A DNA stretch of 64,000 bases from Achromobacter denitrificans NBRC 15125. Lineage in GTDB: Bacteria; Pseudomonadota; Gammaproteobacteria; Burkholderiales; Burkholderiaceae_B. Each line of letters begins with the position of its first letter. The first letter of the stretch is position 1. The notes under the pieces were generated by a model. That model saw only the letters and a program-made list of their open reading frames with translations. It was not told the origin of the DNA and ran no database searches. The DNA is taken from assembly GCF_001571365.1 (NCBI RefSeq), contig NZ_BCTQ01000012.1, positions 62,001 to 126,000 on the forward strand, in the 5' to 3' direction. Of this stretch, positions 49,059 through 57,761 are shown in pieces. The translations under genes were made by a program, and so were the position numbers.

Positions 49059-50227
49059 GCTTGCGCGATTTGCGTGGCCGCGCGGCCATCGTCGGCGTGG
49101 GGCAGGCCGGCCTGGGGCAGGCCCAGGGCTATACCGAGCAGGAAGTGCTGACGCAGGCGGCGATGGCCGCGATCGCGGACGCCGGCCTGAGCCTCAAGGA
49201 CATCGACGGCATTACGACCTGCAGTTCCCTGTCGCCCATGTGGGGCATGTCGGTCGTCGAGTATCTGGGCATCCGGCCCACGTTCCTGGACAGCACCATG
49301 ATAGGCGGGTCGAGCTACGTGGCGCACCTGCTGCCCGCGATGCATGCACTGGAATCGGGGCAGTGCAACGCCGTCCTGGTCTGCTACGGCAGCACCCAGC
49401 GCACGGCCAAGTTCAACCGGGCGGACCTGACCCGGGGGCGCAAGTTCCTGGATCCCCAGCCCTTCGAGACTCCCTACGATCCGCCCATGCCGGCGGCGGC
49501 CTACGCGTTGGCCGCCAGCCGCCACATGCACCAGTACGGCACCACGCGCAAGCAGCTGTCGGAGGTTGCCGTCGCGGCGCGCAAGTGGGCGCAGCTGAAC
49601 CCCGAGGCGACGATGCGGGACGCGCTGTCGCTGGAGGACGTGGCCAATGCGCGCCGCGTGTGCGATCCCTTCACGGTGCGCGATTGCTGCATGGTGAGCG
49701 ACGGCGCGGGCGCATTCGTGATGACCCGGGCGGACCGCGCGCGGGACTGCGCCAAGGCGCCGGTGTACGTGCTGGGCAATGCCACGGCCGTGTGGAACCG
49801 GCAGGTGTCGTCCATGCACGATCTGACGGTCACGGCCGCGCTGGAGTCCGGCCGGCGCTGCTACGAGATGGCCGGCGTGGGCGCTAAGGACATGGATCTG
49901 GCCATGCTGTACGACGCCTTCACGATCAATACCATTCTGTTCCTGGAGGACCTGGGGTTCTGCGAGAAGGGCGAGGGAGGCGCTTTCGTCGACGACGGCG
50001 CGATCGCGCCCGGCGGACGGCTGGCCGTCAATACCAACGGCGGCGGGCTGTCGTGCGTGCATCCGGGCATGTACGGCGTGTTCCTCATGGTCGAAGCGGT
50101 GCGGCAACTGCGCGGCGAGTGCGGCGAGCGCCAGCTGAACAGTCCGAGCCTGGCGCTGGTGCACGGCAACGGCGGCACCCTGTCCAGCCAGTCCACCGCG
50201 ATCCTCGGTACGCGGGACGCGCTGTAG
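49055..50227 (+). CDS. Thiolase-fold protein of SCP2/Ltp2 type, nucleophilic Cys absent
   Basis: A 390-residue thiolase-superfamily protein. The usual nucleophile segment (CxS/G) is replaced by GGSS (residues 84-87), so the Cys that starts Claisen chemistry is missing. The C-terminal catalytic region NTNGGGLSCVHPG (about residue 335) keeps the His. This combination, together with the adjacent DUF35 gene, resembles Ltp2-type retro-aldolases rather than true thiolases. It probably cleaves a beta-hydroxyacyl-CoA into an aldehyde or ketone plus acetyl- or propionyl-CoA. It starts in the previous stop codon. Confidence 0.85.
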   Translation: MSLRDLRGRAAIVGVGQAGLGQAQGYTEQEVLTQAAMAAIADAGLSLKDIDGITTCSSLSPMWGMSVVEYLGIRPTFLDSTMIGGSSYVAHLLPAMHALESGQCNAVLVCYGSTQRTAKFNRADLTRGRKFLDPQPFETPYDPPMPAAAYALAASRHMHQYGTTRKQLSEVAVAARKWAQLNPEATMRDALSLEDVANARRVCDPFTVRDCCMVSDGAGAFVMTRADRARDCAKAPVYVLGNATAVWNRQVSSMHDLTVTAALESGRRCYEMAGVGAKDMDLAMLYDAFTINTILFLEDLGFCEKGEGGAFVDDGAIAPGGRLAVNTNGGGLSCVHPGMYGVFLMVEAVRQLRGECGERQLNSPSLALVHGNGGTLSSQSTAILGTRDAL

Positions 50228-50259
50228 GCGTCCGCGGTTCCATAGCCTTGGAGGAATCC

Positions 50260-50946
50260 ATGTTGAACAAGATCGTGCCCTCGCTGGAGGACGCCGTCGC
50301 CGGCGTGGCGGACGGCGCCACGCTGCTGATCGGCGGCTTCGGGGCGTCGGGCGTGCCGACGGAACTGCTGCAGGCGCTGCTGGAGACGGGCGCCCGCGAG
50401 CTGACCATCGTCAACAACAACGCGGGCAACGGCGAAGCCGGCCTGAGCCAGCTGATCCGGGCCGGGCGCGTGCGGAAGGTGATCTGCTCTTTCGCGCGTT
50501 CGTCGAATCCGAAGAAGCCGAACGCGGCCGCGTTCGGGGAATGGTATGCCGCCGGCCGCATCGAGCTGGAGGTCGTGCCGCAGGGCACGCTGGCCGAGCG
50601 GCTGCGCGCCGCCGGCGCGGGCATCGGCCCGTTTTTCACGCCCACCGCGTACGGCACGCGGCTGGCGGAGGGAAAGGAAACCCGCAGCATCGACGGCCGC
50701 GGCTACGTGCTGGAAGCGCCGCTGCCGGGCGACGTGGCTTTCGTGAAGGCGCAGTACGGCGACCAGGCGGGCAATCTGACCTACCGCTACGCCAGCCGCA
50801 ATTTCGGGCCGGTGATGTGCATGGCCGCAAGGCTCGCCGTCGCGCAGGTCGACGAGATCGTGCCCTTGGGCAGTCTTGCGCCCGAGCACGTCATGACGCC
50901 GGGGATCTTCGTGCAACGCATCGTCGAGTGCCGCAATGCCAATTGA
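50260..50946 (+). CDS. 3-oxoacid CoA-transferase, subunit A
   Basis: A 228-residue family I CoA-transferase alpha subunit with the glycine loop IGGFGASGVPTELL (about residue 22) and the PTAYGT segment common to ScoA/PcaI/AtoD types. ATG 50260 follows GGAGG. It needs the beta subunit immediately downstream, with which it overlaps by 11 bases. It transfers CoA from succinyl- or acetyl-CoA to a carboxylic acid substrate; which acid is not evident. Confidence 0.92.
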   Translation: MLNKIVPSLEDAVAGVADGATLLIGGFGASGVPTELLQALLETGARELTIVNNNAGNGEAGLSQLIRAGRVRKVICSFARSSNPKKPNAAAFGEWYAAGRIELEVVPQGTLAERLRAAGAGIGPFFTPTAYGTRLAEGKETRSIDGRGYVLEAPLPGDVAFVKAQYGDQAGNLTYRYASRNFGPVMCMAARLAVAQVDEIVPLGSLAPEHVMTPGIFVQRIVECRNAN

Positions 50947-51604
50947 AACCTTATCGCGCGAACGCATGGCGCAGATCGTCGCCGGCGACATTCCGCCCGC
51001 GTCCTACGTCAACCTGGGCATCGGCATGCCGACCCTGGTGGCGGACTACCTGGCTTCCGACAGCGGCGTCGTGCTGCACAGCGAGAACGGCATCCTGGGC
51101 ATGAAGGGCCTGGCGCCCGGGCAGGAGATCGACGGGGACCTGCTCAATGCCAGCAAGGAACCGGTTGCGCTGGAGACCGGGGCGTCCATCACCGACCACG
51201 TGGTGTCGTTCGCCATGATGCGCGGCGGCCATATCGACCTGACCGTGCTGGGCGCGTTCCAGGTGTCGGCCGACGGCGACCTGGCCAACTGGGATACCGG
51301 GCGCGAGGACTCGATCCCCGCGGTGGGCGGAGCGATGGACCTGGTCGCGGGAGCCAGACGCATCTTCGTGATGATGCAGCACGTGGACCGCGACGGCCGG
51401 CCGAAGATCGTGCCGCAATGCAGCTATCCGCTCACCGGCAAGGGCGTGGTCGATCGCATCTACAGCGACCTCGCCATCATCGACGTGACGCCGGACGGGT
51501 TGCGCGTGCGGGCGATGGCGCGGGGGCTGGATTTCGCCACCCTGCAGGCGCGGACGGCGGTGGCCCTGACCCTGGACGATGCGTGGATCGAATTGGCGCC
51601 CTGA
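50936..51604 (+). CDS. 3-oxoacid CoA-transferase, subunit B
   Basis: A 222-residue beta subunit carrying the catalytic glutamate in SENGILG (E50) that forms the enzyme-CoA thioester, plus MRGGHIDLTVLGAFQV. Its start lies inside subunit A. It is the activating enzyme of the cluster: with subunit A it makes the acyl-CoA used by the carboxylase and beta-oxidation-like genes downstream. Confidence 0.93.
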   Translation: MPIETLSRERMAQIVAGDIPPASYVNLGIGMPTLVADYLASDSGVVLHSENGILGMKGLAPGQEIDGDLLNASKEPVALETGASITDHVVSFAMMRGGHIDLTVLGAFQVSADGDLANWDTGREDSIPAVGGAMDLVAGARRIFVMMQHVDRDGRPKIVPQCSYPLTGKGVVDRIYSDLAIIDVTPDGLRVRAMARGLDFATLQARTAVALTLDDAWIELAP

Positions 51605-51637
51605 GCCGAGAGGCGGGCGCCGCAATTGGAGGCGGTA

Positions 51638-53182
51638 ATGAGTTGGACTCACGAGTTGGAAGAACTGGAGCGCCGCAAGGAATACTCCCTGCGCATGGGC
51701 GGTCCGGAGAAGATCAAGCGCCAGCATGACGCGGGCAAGCTGGACATCCGCCAGCGCATCGGCCGGCTGGTCGACGGCGAGTCGTTCCTCGAAGTGGGGG
51801 GGCTGGCGGGCAGCGGCGAATACGACGAGCAGGGCCGGCTCACGAACGTGGTGCCGTCGAACGTGATCATGGGGCGCGCGACGCTCGACCGCAAGCCCGT
51901 GGTGGTGGTGGGAGACGACTTCACGGTGCGCGGCGGGGCGAACGACGGGGCGGTCGGCGACAAAATGATGTACGCCGAGCAGATGGCGTTCGACCTGCGC
52001 CTGCCCCTGGTGCGCCTGATCGACGGCACGGGCGGGGGCGGCTCGGTCAAGAACATCGAGAAAATGGGCCATGCCTTGCTGCCCAAGATGAAGATCTGGG
52101 CCTACGTGGCGCGCAACCTGACCCAGGTGCCCGTGGTGTCGCTGGCGCTGGGGTCGGTGGCCGGCCAGGGCGCGGCGCGGGTTGCCGGCAGCCATTATTC
52201 GGTGATGGTGAAGGACACCTCGCAGCTATTCATCGCGGGGCCGCCGGTGGTGGCCAAGATCGGCCAGCACCTGAGCAAGAACGAATTGGGCGGCAGCGGC
52301 ATCCACACGCGCAATGGGGTGGTGGACGACGAGGTGGATTCCGAGGACGAGGCGTTCCTGGCCGCCCGCCGCTTCCTGTCGTATCTGCCCGCGTCGGTGC
52401 ACGAGGTGGCGCCCCGGGGCGAGGTTCCCGCCGCCGCGGCCGACCAGGAGTGGCTGCGGACGGCGATACCGAAGGACACGCGCAAGGTCTACAAGATCCG
52501 GCCCATCCTGGACACCCTGTTCGATCCGGGCAGCGTGTTCGAGATCGGGCGGCATTGGGGCAAGGCGATCGTGGGCGGCCTGGCGCGGATCGACGGCTGG
52601 CCCGTGCTGTTCGCCGCCAGCAACCCCTATCACTACGGCGGCGGCTGGGACCGCCACACCGCCGAGAAATTCATCCGCCTGGTGGACCTGGCCGAAAACT
52701 TCCACCTGCCGGTGGTGAACATGGTGGACATCGCGGGCTTCCAGATCGGCCTGGAAGCCGAGAAGGACGGCGTGATGCGCGCCGGTGTGCGCGCCTTGAC
52801 CGCCGTGTCGCAATCCACGGTGCCGTGGTTCTCCCTCATCATGCGGCGGGCCTTCGGGGTTGCCGCGGGCGGCCACCAGAATTCCAGCCGCTTCAACTTC
52901 CGCTACGCCTGGCCGTCGGCCCAATGGGGATCGCTGCCCATCGAAGGCGGGCTGGAGGTCGCGTACCGCTCCGAGATCGAAGCGGCGGACGACCCGGAGG
53001 CCAAGCGTGCGGAGATCGAAGCGCGGGTGCGCAGCCTGACGTCGCCGTTCCGCAGCGCCGAGGCGTTCGTGATCGAGGACATCATCGATCCGGCGTCCAC
53101 GCGGGCGCGGCTGGTGGAGTTCGCCAATCTGGCGGCGCCGCTGCGCCGGCCGGGCCTGGTGGCCACGGGATACCGGCCCTGA
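51638..53182 (+). CDS. Acyl-CoA carboxylase carboxyltransferase subunit
   Basis: A 514-residue carboxyltransferase (PccB/MccB class) with two crotonase-like halves. Oxyanion-type Gly-rich loops lie in the first half (GTGGGGSVKN, about residue 130) and second half (FGVAAGGHQN). ATG 51638 with TTGGAGG 7 bases upstream is used. It transfers CO2 from carboxybiotin to an acyl-CoA; substrate (propionyl-, methylcrotonyl-, or other) cannot be told. The biotin carboxylase and biotinyl genes follow as separate proteins. Confidence 0.92.
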   Translation: MSWTHELEELERRKEYSLRMGGPEKIKRQHDAGKLDIRQRIGRLVDGESFLEVGGLAGSGEYDEQGRLTNVVPSNVIMGRATLDRKPVVVVGDDFTVRGGANDGAVGDKMMYAEQMAFDLRLPLVRLIDGTGGGGSVKNIEKMGHALLPKMKIWAYVARNLTQVPVVSLALGSVAGQGAARVAGSHYSVMVKDTSQLFIAGPPVVAKIGQHLSKNELGGSGIHTRNGVVDDEVDSEDEAFLAARRFLSYLPASVHEVAPRGEVPAAAADQEWLRTAIPKDTRKVYKIRPILDTLFDPGSVFEIGRHWGKAIVGGLARIDGWPVLFAASNPYHYGGGWDRHTAEKFIRLVDLAENFHLPVVNMVDIAGFQIGLEAEKDGVMRAGVRALTAVSQSTVPWFSLIMRRAFGVAAGGHQNSSRFNFRYAWPSAQWGSLPIEGGLEVAYRSEIEAADDPEAKRAEIEARVRSLTSPFRSAEAFVIEDIIDPASTRARLVEFANLAAPLRRPGLVATGYRP

Positions 53183-53192
53183 GGCGACGCCC

Positions 53193-54560
53193 ATGAAAAA
53201 AATACTGATCGCCAATCGCGGGGCAGCGGCCGCGCGCATCCTGCGCGCCGTGAAGGCGCTGGGCCTGCAGTCCGTCGCGGTCTACTCCGAGGCCGACGCC
53301 GACCTGCCTTATGTGGGGCGGGCCGACGAGAGCGTCTGCATCGGCCCGGCGGCCGCCCGCGACAGCTATCTCAACCAGGATGCGCTGCTCGACGCCATGG
53401 CGCGCTGCGGGGCCGATGCGCTGCATCCGGGCTATGGCTTCCTGTCGGAGAACGCGCAGTTCGCCCGCCGCGTCGAATCGGCCGGGCACTGCTTCATCGG
53501 GCCGTCTCCCAAATGGATCGACGCGCTGGGCAACAAGGCGGCGGCGCGCGCCTTGATGCAGCGGCACGGGCTGCCCGCGGGCGGCAGCACGGCCATCCTG
53601 CCTCGCGACGACCTGGAGGCCGTCTGCCGCGCCGCCGAGGCCCTGGGATTCCCGGTGCTGATCAAGCCGGCGGGCGGCGGAGGCGGCATCGGCATGGTTC
53701 CGGTGGAGGACGTCCGCTCCCTGCCGGGCAGCTGGGAGCGCGCCAGCGGCATGGCCGAGAAAGCGTTCGGCGATGCTTCCCTGTACCTGGAGCGGTTCAT
53801 CCAGGCGCCGCGCCACATTGAATTCCAGTTCCTGGCGGATCGCTACGGGAACGTCCTGTCGTTGTTCGAGCGGGATTGCTCCACGCAGCGCCGCTACCAG
53901 AAGGTGATCGAAGAGGCGCCCGCGCCCGCCATCGACCGCAAGGCCGTGGCGGCCATGGCGGACCGGCTGTCGGCGATCCTGGGCGAGATCGGCTACGACG
54001 TGATCGGCACGGTGGAGATGCTCTACACGCCGGACGGCGGCTTCTCCTTCCTGGAGGTCAACACGCGGTTGCAGGTGGAGCACGCGATCTCCGAGGCCGT
54101 GACCGGCGTGGACATCGTGCAGGCCCAGATCCGCCTGGCCGCGGGCGAGACGCTGGCCTCGGTCGCGGGGAAAAGGCCGGCGCTGCGGGGGCACGCGATC
54201 GAAGCGCGCGTCTACGCGGAGGACCCGGTGCGCTTTCTGCCGTCGCCGGGCGTGCTGAAGACGTTCGACCTGCCGGGCGCCCGGCCCGGCCTGAGGGTGG
54301 AGACCGGCTATGCCGCCGGGAACCGGGTTTCCAGTCACTACGATCCGATGGTCGCGAAGATCATCGCGCATGCCGATACCCGCGAGGGCGCCACGCGCGC
54401 GTTGATCGAGGCCTTGGGCGACACCCGGGTGGAAGGCATCAAGACCAATATTCCGATGATTCTGCAGGTGCTCAAGTCCGAGCGGTTCCAGGCGGGCGCG
54501 ATGACCGTGGACGGCTTGCAGGCATTGATATCAACCGAGGCGACAAAGGAGCGAGCATGA
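53193..54560 (+). CDS. Biotin carboxylase subunit
   Basis: A 455-residue AccC-type ATP-grasp protein. It starts KKILIANRGAAAARILRAVKA; the Gly-rich ATP loop is PAGGGGGIGMV (about residue 160), and ERDCSTQRRYQKVIEEAP and EVNTRLQVEHAISE are the bicarbonate and biotin-handling motifs. It ends without a BCCP domain. The start is 11 bases after the carboxyltransferase. It carboxylates the biotin on the 70-residue protein encoded next. Confidence 0.95.
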   Translation: MKKILIANRGAAAARILRAVKALGLQSVAVYSEADADLPYVGRADESVCIGPAAARDSYLNQDALLDAMARCGADALHPGYGFLSENAQFARRVESAGHCFIGPSPKWIDALGNKAAARALMQRHGLPAGGSTAILPRDDLEAVCRAAEALGFPVLIKPAGGGGGIGMVPVEDVRSLPGSWERASGMAEKAFGDASLYLERFIQAPRHIEFQFLADRYGNVLSLFERDCSTQRRYQKVIEEAPAPAIDRKAVAAMADRLSAILGEIGYDVIGTVEMLYTPDGGFSFLEVNTRLQVEHAISEAVTGVDIVQAQIRLAAGETLASVAGKRPALRGHAIEARVYAEDPVRFLPSPGVLKTFDLPGARPGLRVETGYAAGNRVSSHYDPMVAKIIAHADTREGATRALIEALGDTRVEGIKTNIPMILQVLKSERFQAGAMTVDGLQALISTEATKERA

Positions 54561-54769
54561 AGAAGATTGTGTCGAGCGTGGCGGGCCGCGTCGTGGCTTG
54601 TTGCGTGGAGGAGGGAGCGCAGGTCGGGCCGGGCGACGAGGCGTTCAAGGTCGAGTCCATGAAAATGGAGATTCCCGTCGAAAGTGAAGCAAGCGGCCGT
54701 ATCGCCAGGGTCCTGGTGGCGGTTGGAGACGAGGTGGAAGAAGGGCAGGAGCTCGCGCTGCTGGACTAA
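54557..54769 (+). CDS. Free biotinyl carrier domain protein
   Basis: A 70-residue stand-alone biotinyl domain with the ESMKME motif (biotin on K36) and the two half-motif beta hammerhead (VVACCVEEGAQVGPGD, IARVLVAVGDEVEEGQ). Its start overlaps the biotin carboxylase stop. Usual acyl-CoA carboxylases fuse this domain to the carboxylase or to a longer BCCP; here it is minimal and separate, without an N-terminal arm. Confidence 0.93.
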   Translation: MKKIVSSVAGRVVACCVEEGAQVGPGDEAFKVESMKMEIPVESEASGRIARVLVAVGDEVEEGQELALLD

Positions 54770-54809
54770 AGCGGGCCGCCACGGAAAACCGAAAACAAGC
54801 GAGGAGACA

Positions 54810-55838
54810 ATGCACAAAACGACTAACAGCGACGCGCCCGCATTCCTGGCGCGAAAGAGCCCCCTGAAAGCCTTGGCGATCCTGGGATTGGCGGCGGTGC
54901 TGGGCAGCGCGAGCGTGGCCAGCGCCCAAGGCGCGCAGGGCTATCCCGGCAAGCCGGTCACCATCAACGTCCCGTTCTCGGCCGGCGGCACCACCGACAT
55001 CCTGGCGCGCGTGATCGGCCAGCGGCTGAGCGAGCGCTGGGGTGTATCCGTGGTGGTCGAGAACAAGCCGGGCGCCGGCGGCAACATCGGCACCGCGCAG
55101 GTTGCGCGCGCGGCGCCGGACGGCTACACGCTGGTGATGGGCACGATCGGCACCCATGCCATCAATCCCAGCCTGTACAAGTCCATGCCGTACGACGCCA
55201 TCAAGGACTTCGCGCCCATCACCCGCACGGCCATGGTGCCCAACGCGCTGGTGGTGCCCAAGGACGCGCCGTACAACACCGTCAAGGAGCTGATCGCCTA
55301 CGGCAAGAGCCATCCGGGCAAGCTCACCTTCGGGTCGTCCGGCCATGGCAGCACGCTCCATATGTCGGGCGAGACCTTCAAGATGATGACCGGCGTGGAC
55401 ATGGTGCACGTTCCCTACAAGGGCAGCACTCCCGCGGTGACCGACCTGCTGGGCGGGCAGATCTCCATGATCTTCGACAACCTGCCTTCGGCGCTGCCGC
55501 ACATCAAGGGAGGGCGCCTGAAGGTCCTGGCGGTGACCTCGGCGCAGCGCAGCGAGCAGTTGCCCGACGTGCCCACGGTGGCGGAGGCCGGCGTGCCCGG
55601 CTACGAGGTCGTTTCGTGGTTCGGCCTGTGGGCGCCGGCCAAGACGCCGGACGCGATCGTGACGGAGATCAACAAGCAGGTGGTCGACATCATCCAGACG
55701 CCCGACATGCAGAAGCAGATCCGCGATCAGGGGGCGGTTCCCCAGCCGGACTCGCCCGCGGAGTTCGCCGCCTTCATCGGCAGCGAAGGCAAGAAGTGGG
55801 CGGAAGTGGTGCGCCGCGCCAACGTAACGACCGAGTAG
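54810..55838 (+). CDS. Bug-family periplasmic solute-binding protein
   Basis: A 342-residue tripartite-tricarboxylate-transporter type binding protein with a long signal peptide (cut near ASVASAQ, about residue 40). Family motifs PGKPVTINVPFSAGGTTDIL, GANIGTAQVARAAPDGYTL (as GGNIGTAQVARAAPDGYTL) and VPYKGSTPAVTDLLGGQI are present. It binds a carboxylate, presumably the pathway's substrate. TctA/TctB membrane genes are not in the window, as usual for orphan Bug genes in Alcaligenaceae. Confidence 0.92.
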   Translation: MHKTTNSDAPAFLARKSPLKALAILGLAAVLGSASVASAQGAQGYPGKPVTINVPFSAGGTTDILARVIGQRLSERWGVSVVVENKPGAGGNIGTAQVARAAPDGYTLVMGTIGTHAINPSLYKSMPYDAIKDFAPITRTAMVPNALVVPKDAPYNTVKELIAYGKSHPGKLTFGSSGHGSTLHMSGETFKMMTGVDMVHVPYKGSTPAVTDLLGGQISMIFDNLPSALPHIKGGRLKVLAVTSAQRSEQLPDVPTVAEAGVPGYEVVSWFGLWAPAKTPDAIVTEINKQVVDIIQTPDMQKQIRDQGAVPQPDSPAEFAAFIGSEGKKWAEVVRRANVTTE

Positions 55839-55871
55839 GACAACGATGTTTGGCTTCGAGGAGAGGGAAGC

Positions 55872-56801
55872 ATGGAACGCATGATGGAAGGCAAGGTGGT
55901 GGTGGTGACCGGCGCGGGCGGCGGTATCGGCCGCGAGGTCGCGCTGCAATTGGCGGCGCAAGGCGCGAAGGTGGTGGTCAACGATATCGGCGTCGCGCTC
56001 AATGGCGACAACCTGTCGGCCGACGAGGCGCCGGTGGCGCCGGCCGACGCGGTCGTCGCCGAGATCCGCGCGGCGGGCGGCATGGCGGTCGCGAATTTCG
56101 ATTCGGTGGCGACGCATGCGTCGGCCAATGCCATCATCCAGTGCGCCATGGACGAGTTCGGACGCATCGATGGCGTGGTCAACAACGCCGGCAATCTGCG
56201 CGACCGCTCGTTCCACAAGATGAGCGAAGACGAGTGGCGCTCGGTGATCGCCGTCCACCTCGACGGCACGTTCTTCGTGAGCCGGTCGGCGGCCGCGCAT
56301 TTCCGCGAGCAGGAGGGCGGGGCGATGGTCCACATGACCTCCACCTCCGGCCTGATCGGCAATTACGGACAGGCCAACTACGGCGCGGCCAAGCTGGGCA
56401 TCGTGGCGTTGTCCAAGATGATCGCGCTGGACATGGGGCGGTACAACGTGCGCTCCAATTGCATCGCGCCCTCGGCCTGGAGCCGCATGACCAGCTCCAT
56501 TCCCACCGATACGCCGCAGCAGCGGGACCGTGTCGAAAAGCTGAAGAAAATGGAAGCGGGAAAGATCGCGCCCATGGCCGTGTACCTGCTCAGCGATGCC
56601 GCGCGCGAGGTAAGCGGGCAGATCTTCGCGGTGCGCGCCAACGAGATCATGCTGATGAGCCAGCCGCGCCCCCTGCGCTCAGTGCATTTCAGCGAGGGCT
56701 GGACGCCGCAGCGCATCGCTGAGATCGCGATTCCGGCGATGCAGAAGCACTTCTATCCGCTGGAGCGCTCGCCGGACGTGATGAGCTGGGATCCGATCTG
56801 A
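55872..56801 (+). CDS. SDR-family 3-hydroxyacyl-CoA dehydrogenase-like protein (MFE-2 type)
   Basis: A 309-residue short-chain dehydrogenase. The NAD(P)-binding TGAGGGIG is at residues 13-20, NNAG at about 104, and the catalytic Ser157-Tyr170-Lys174 set in TSTSGLIGNYGQANYGAAK. A C-terminal extension of about 50 residues is characteristic of the dehydrogenase domain of multifunctional enzyme type 2. Together with the following MaoC-like hydratase it can do hydration and oxidation of an enoyl-CoA. It is preceded by GAGGAGAGG. Confidence 0.9.
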   Translation: MERMMEGKVVVVTGAGGGIGREVALQLAAQGAKVVVNDIGVALNGDNLSADEAPVAPADAVVAEIRAAGGMAVANFDSVATHASANAIIQCAMDEFGRIDGVVNNAGNLRDRSFHKMSEDEWRSVIAVHLDGTFFVSRSAAAHFREQEGGAMVHMTSTSGLIGNYGQANYGAAKLGIVALSKMIALDMGRYNVRSNCIAPSAWSRMTSSIPTDTPQQRDRVEKLKKMEAGKIAPMAVYLLSDAAREVSGQIFAVRANEIMLMSQPRPLRSVHFSEGWTPQRIAEIAIPAMQKHFYPLERSPDVMSWDPI

Positions 56802-56853
56802 TGCTGCCGGCGAACGCCGCGCAATCGATTTCCGGGCCACGGGGAGGGGCGCC

Positions 56854-57705
56854 ATGCGCTTGAGCTACGAGCAATTGCTGAATTACGAGCTGCCGGAAGT
56901 CAGGCAGCGCTACACCGCGCGCGACACGATGCTGTACGCCTTGTCGATCGGGCTGGGGCAGGACCCGCTGGACTTGACCGACCTGGCGCACGTGGGCAGA
57001 CAGCACGATCCGCTCGCGTTGCCGTGGATGGCCGTGGTGCTGGGCTATCCGGGGTTCTGGCTCAAGGCGCCGGAAATCGGCGCCGACACGGTGAGGCTGC
57101 TGCACGGCGAGCAGGGGATGGAGCTCTTCCATCCGATTCCGCCCGAAGGCGAACTGGCAGGCAAGACCCGGGTCGTCGAAGTCGTGGACAAGGGTGAAAA
57201 GGGCCTGCTGCTGTATTCGGAAAAGACCTTGACGGAGGCGGCGTCGGGACGCCTCGTCGCGCGGACCTTCGCCACCCACGTCCTGCGCGGCGACGGCGGC
57301 ATGCCGGGAGCCGGAAAGCAGGCGCGGACCGCGCATGCCGTGCCCGAGTCCGCGCCGCATTGGGCCGTGCCGTTGAACACCCGGCCCGAACAGGCGCTGG
57401 TCTATCGTCTCAACGGCGACTACAACCCCCTGCATAGCGATCCCGAGGTGGCGAGGGCGGCGGGTTTCCCGCGGCCCATCCTGCACGGCCTGTGCACGTT
57501 CGGCATGGTGTCGCAGGCCGTGTTCAGGCAGTTGCAGTCCGCGGCCGGCGGCGGCTCCCTGCGGTCGCTGGCGCTGCGCCTGTCGGGGCCGGTGTTCCCC
57601 GGCGAGACGCTGCGGGTGGAGGCCTGGCGGGACGGCTCCTTCCGGGCGCGCGTCGTAGAGCGCGACGCGCTGGTGATCGACAACGGCCTGATGCGGATCG
57701 CCTGA
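56854..57705 (+). CDS. MaoC-family enoyl-CoA hydratase 2-like protein
   Basis: A 283-residue double hot-dog hydratase. The N-terminal hot dog lacks the motif and the C-terminal one carries YRLNGDYNPLHSDPE, with the hydratase-2 catalytic Asp189 and His194, followed by GFPRPILHGLCT. This is the architecture of peroxisomal/bacterial (R)-specific hydratase 2. It starts 52 bases after the SDR gene, and the two correspond to separated MFE-2 halves. Confidence 0.92.
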   Translation: MRLSYEQLLNYELPEVRQRYTARDTMLYALSIGLGQDPLDLTDLAHVGRQHDPLALPWMAVVLGYPGFWLKAPEIGADTVRLLHGEQGMELFHPIPPEGELAGKTRVVEVVDKGEKGLLLYSEKTLTEAASGRLVARTFATHVLRGDGGMPGAGKQARTAHAVPESAPHWAVPLNTRPEQALVYRLNGDYNPLHSDPEVARAAGFPRPILHGLCTFGMVSQAVFRQLQSAAGGGSLRSLALRLSGPVFPGETLRVEAWRDGSFRARVVERDALVIDNGLMRIA

Positions 57706-57761
57706 ATCCACGGGCGGCAGGGCGGCCGCTGTCAGCGTCCCGTCGGCATGGGCGCGGTACG

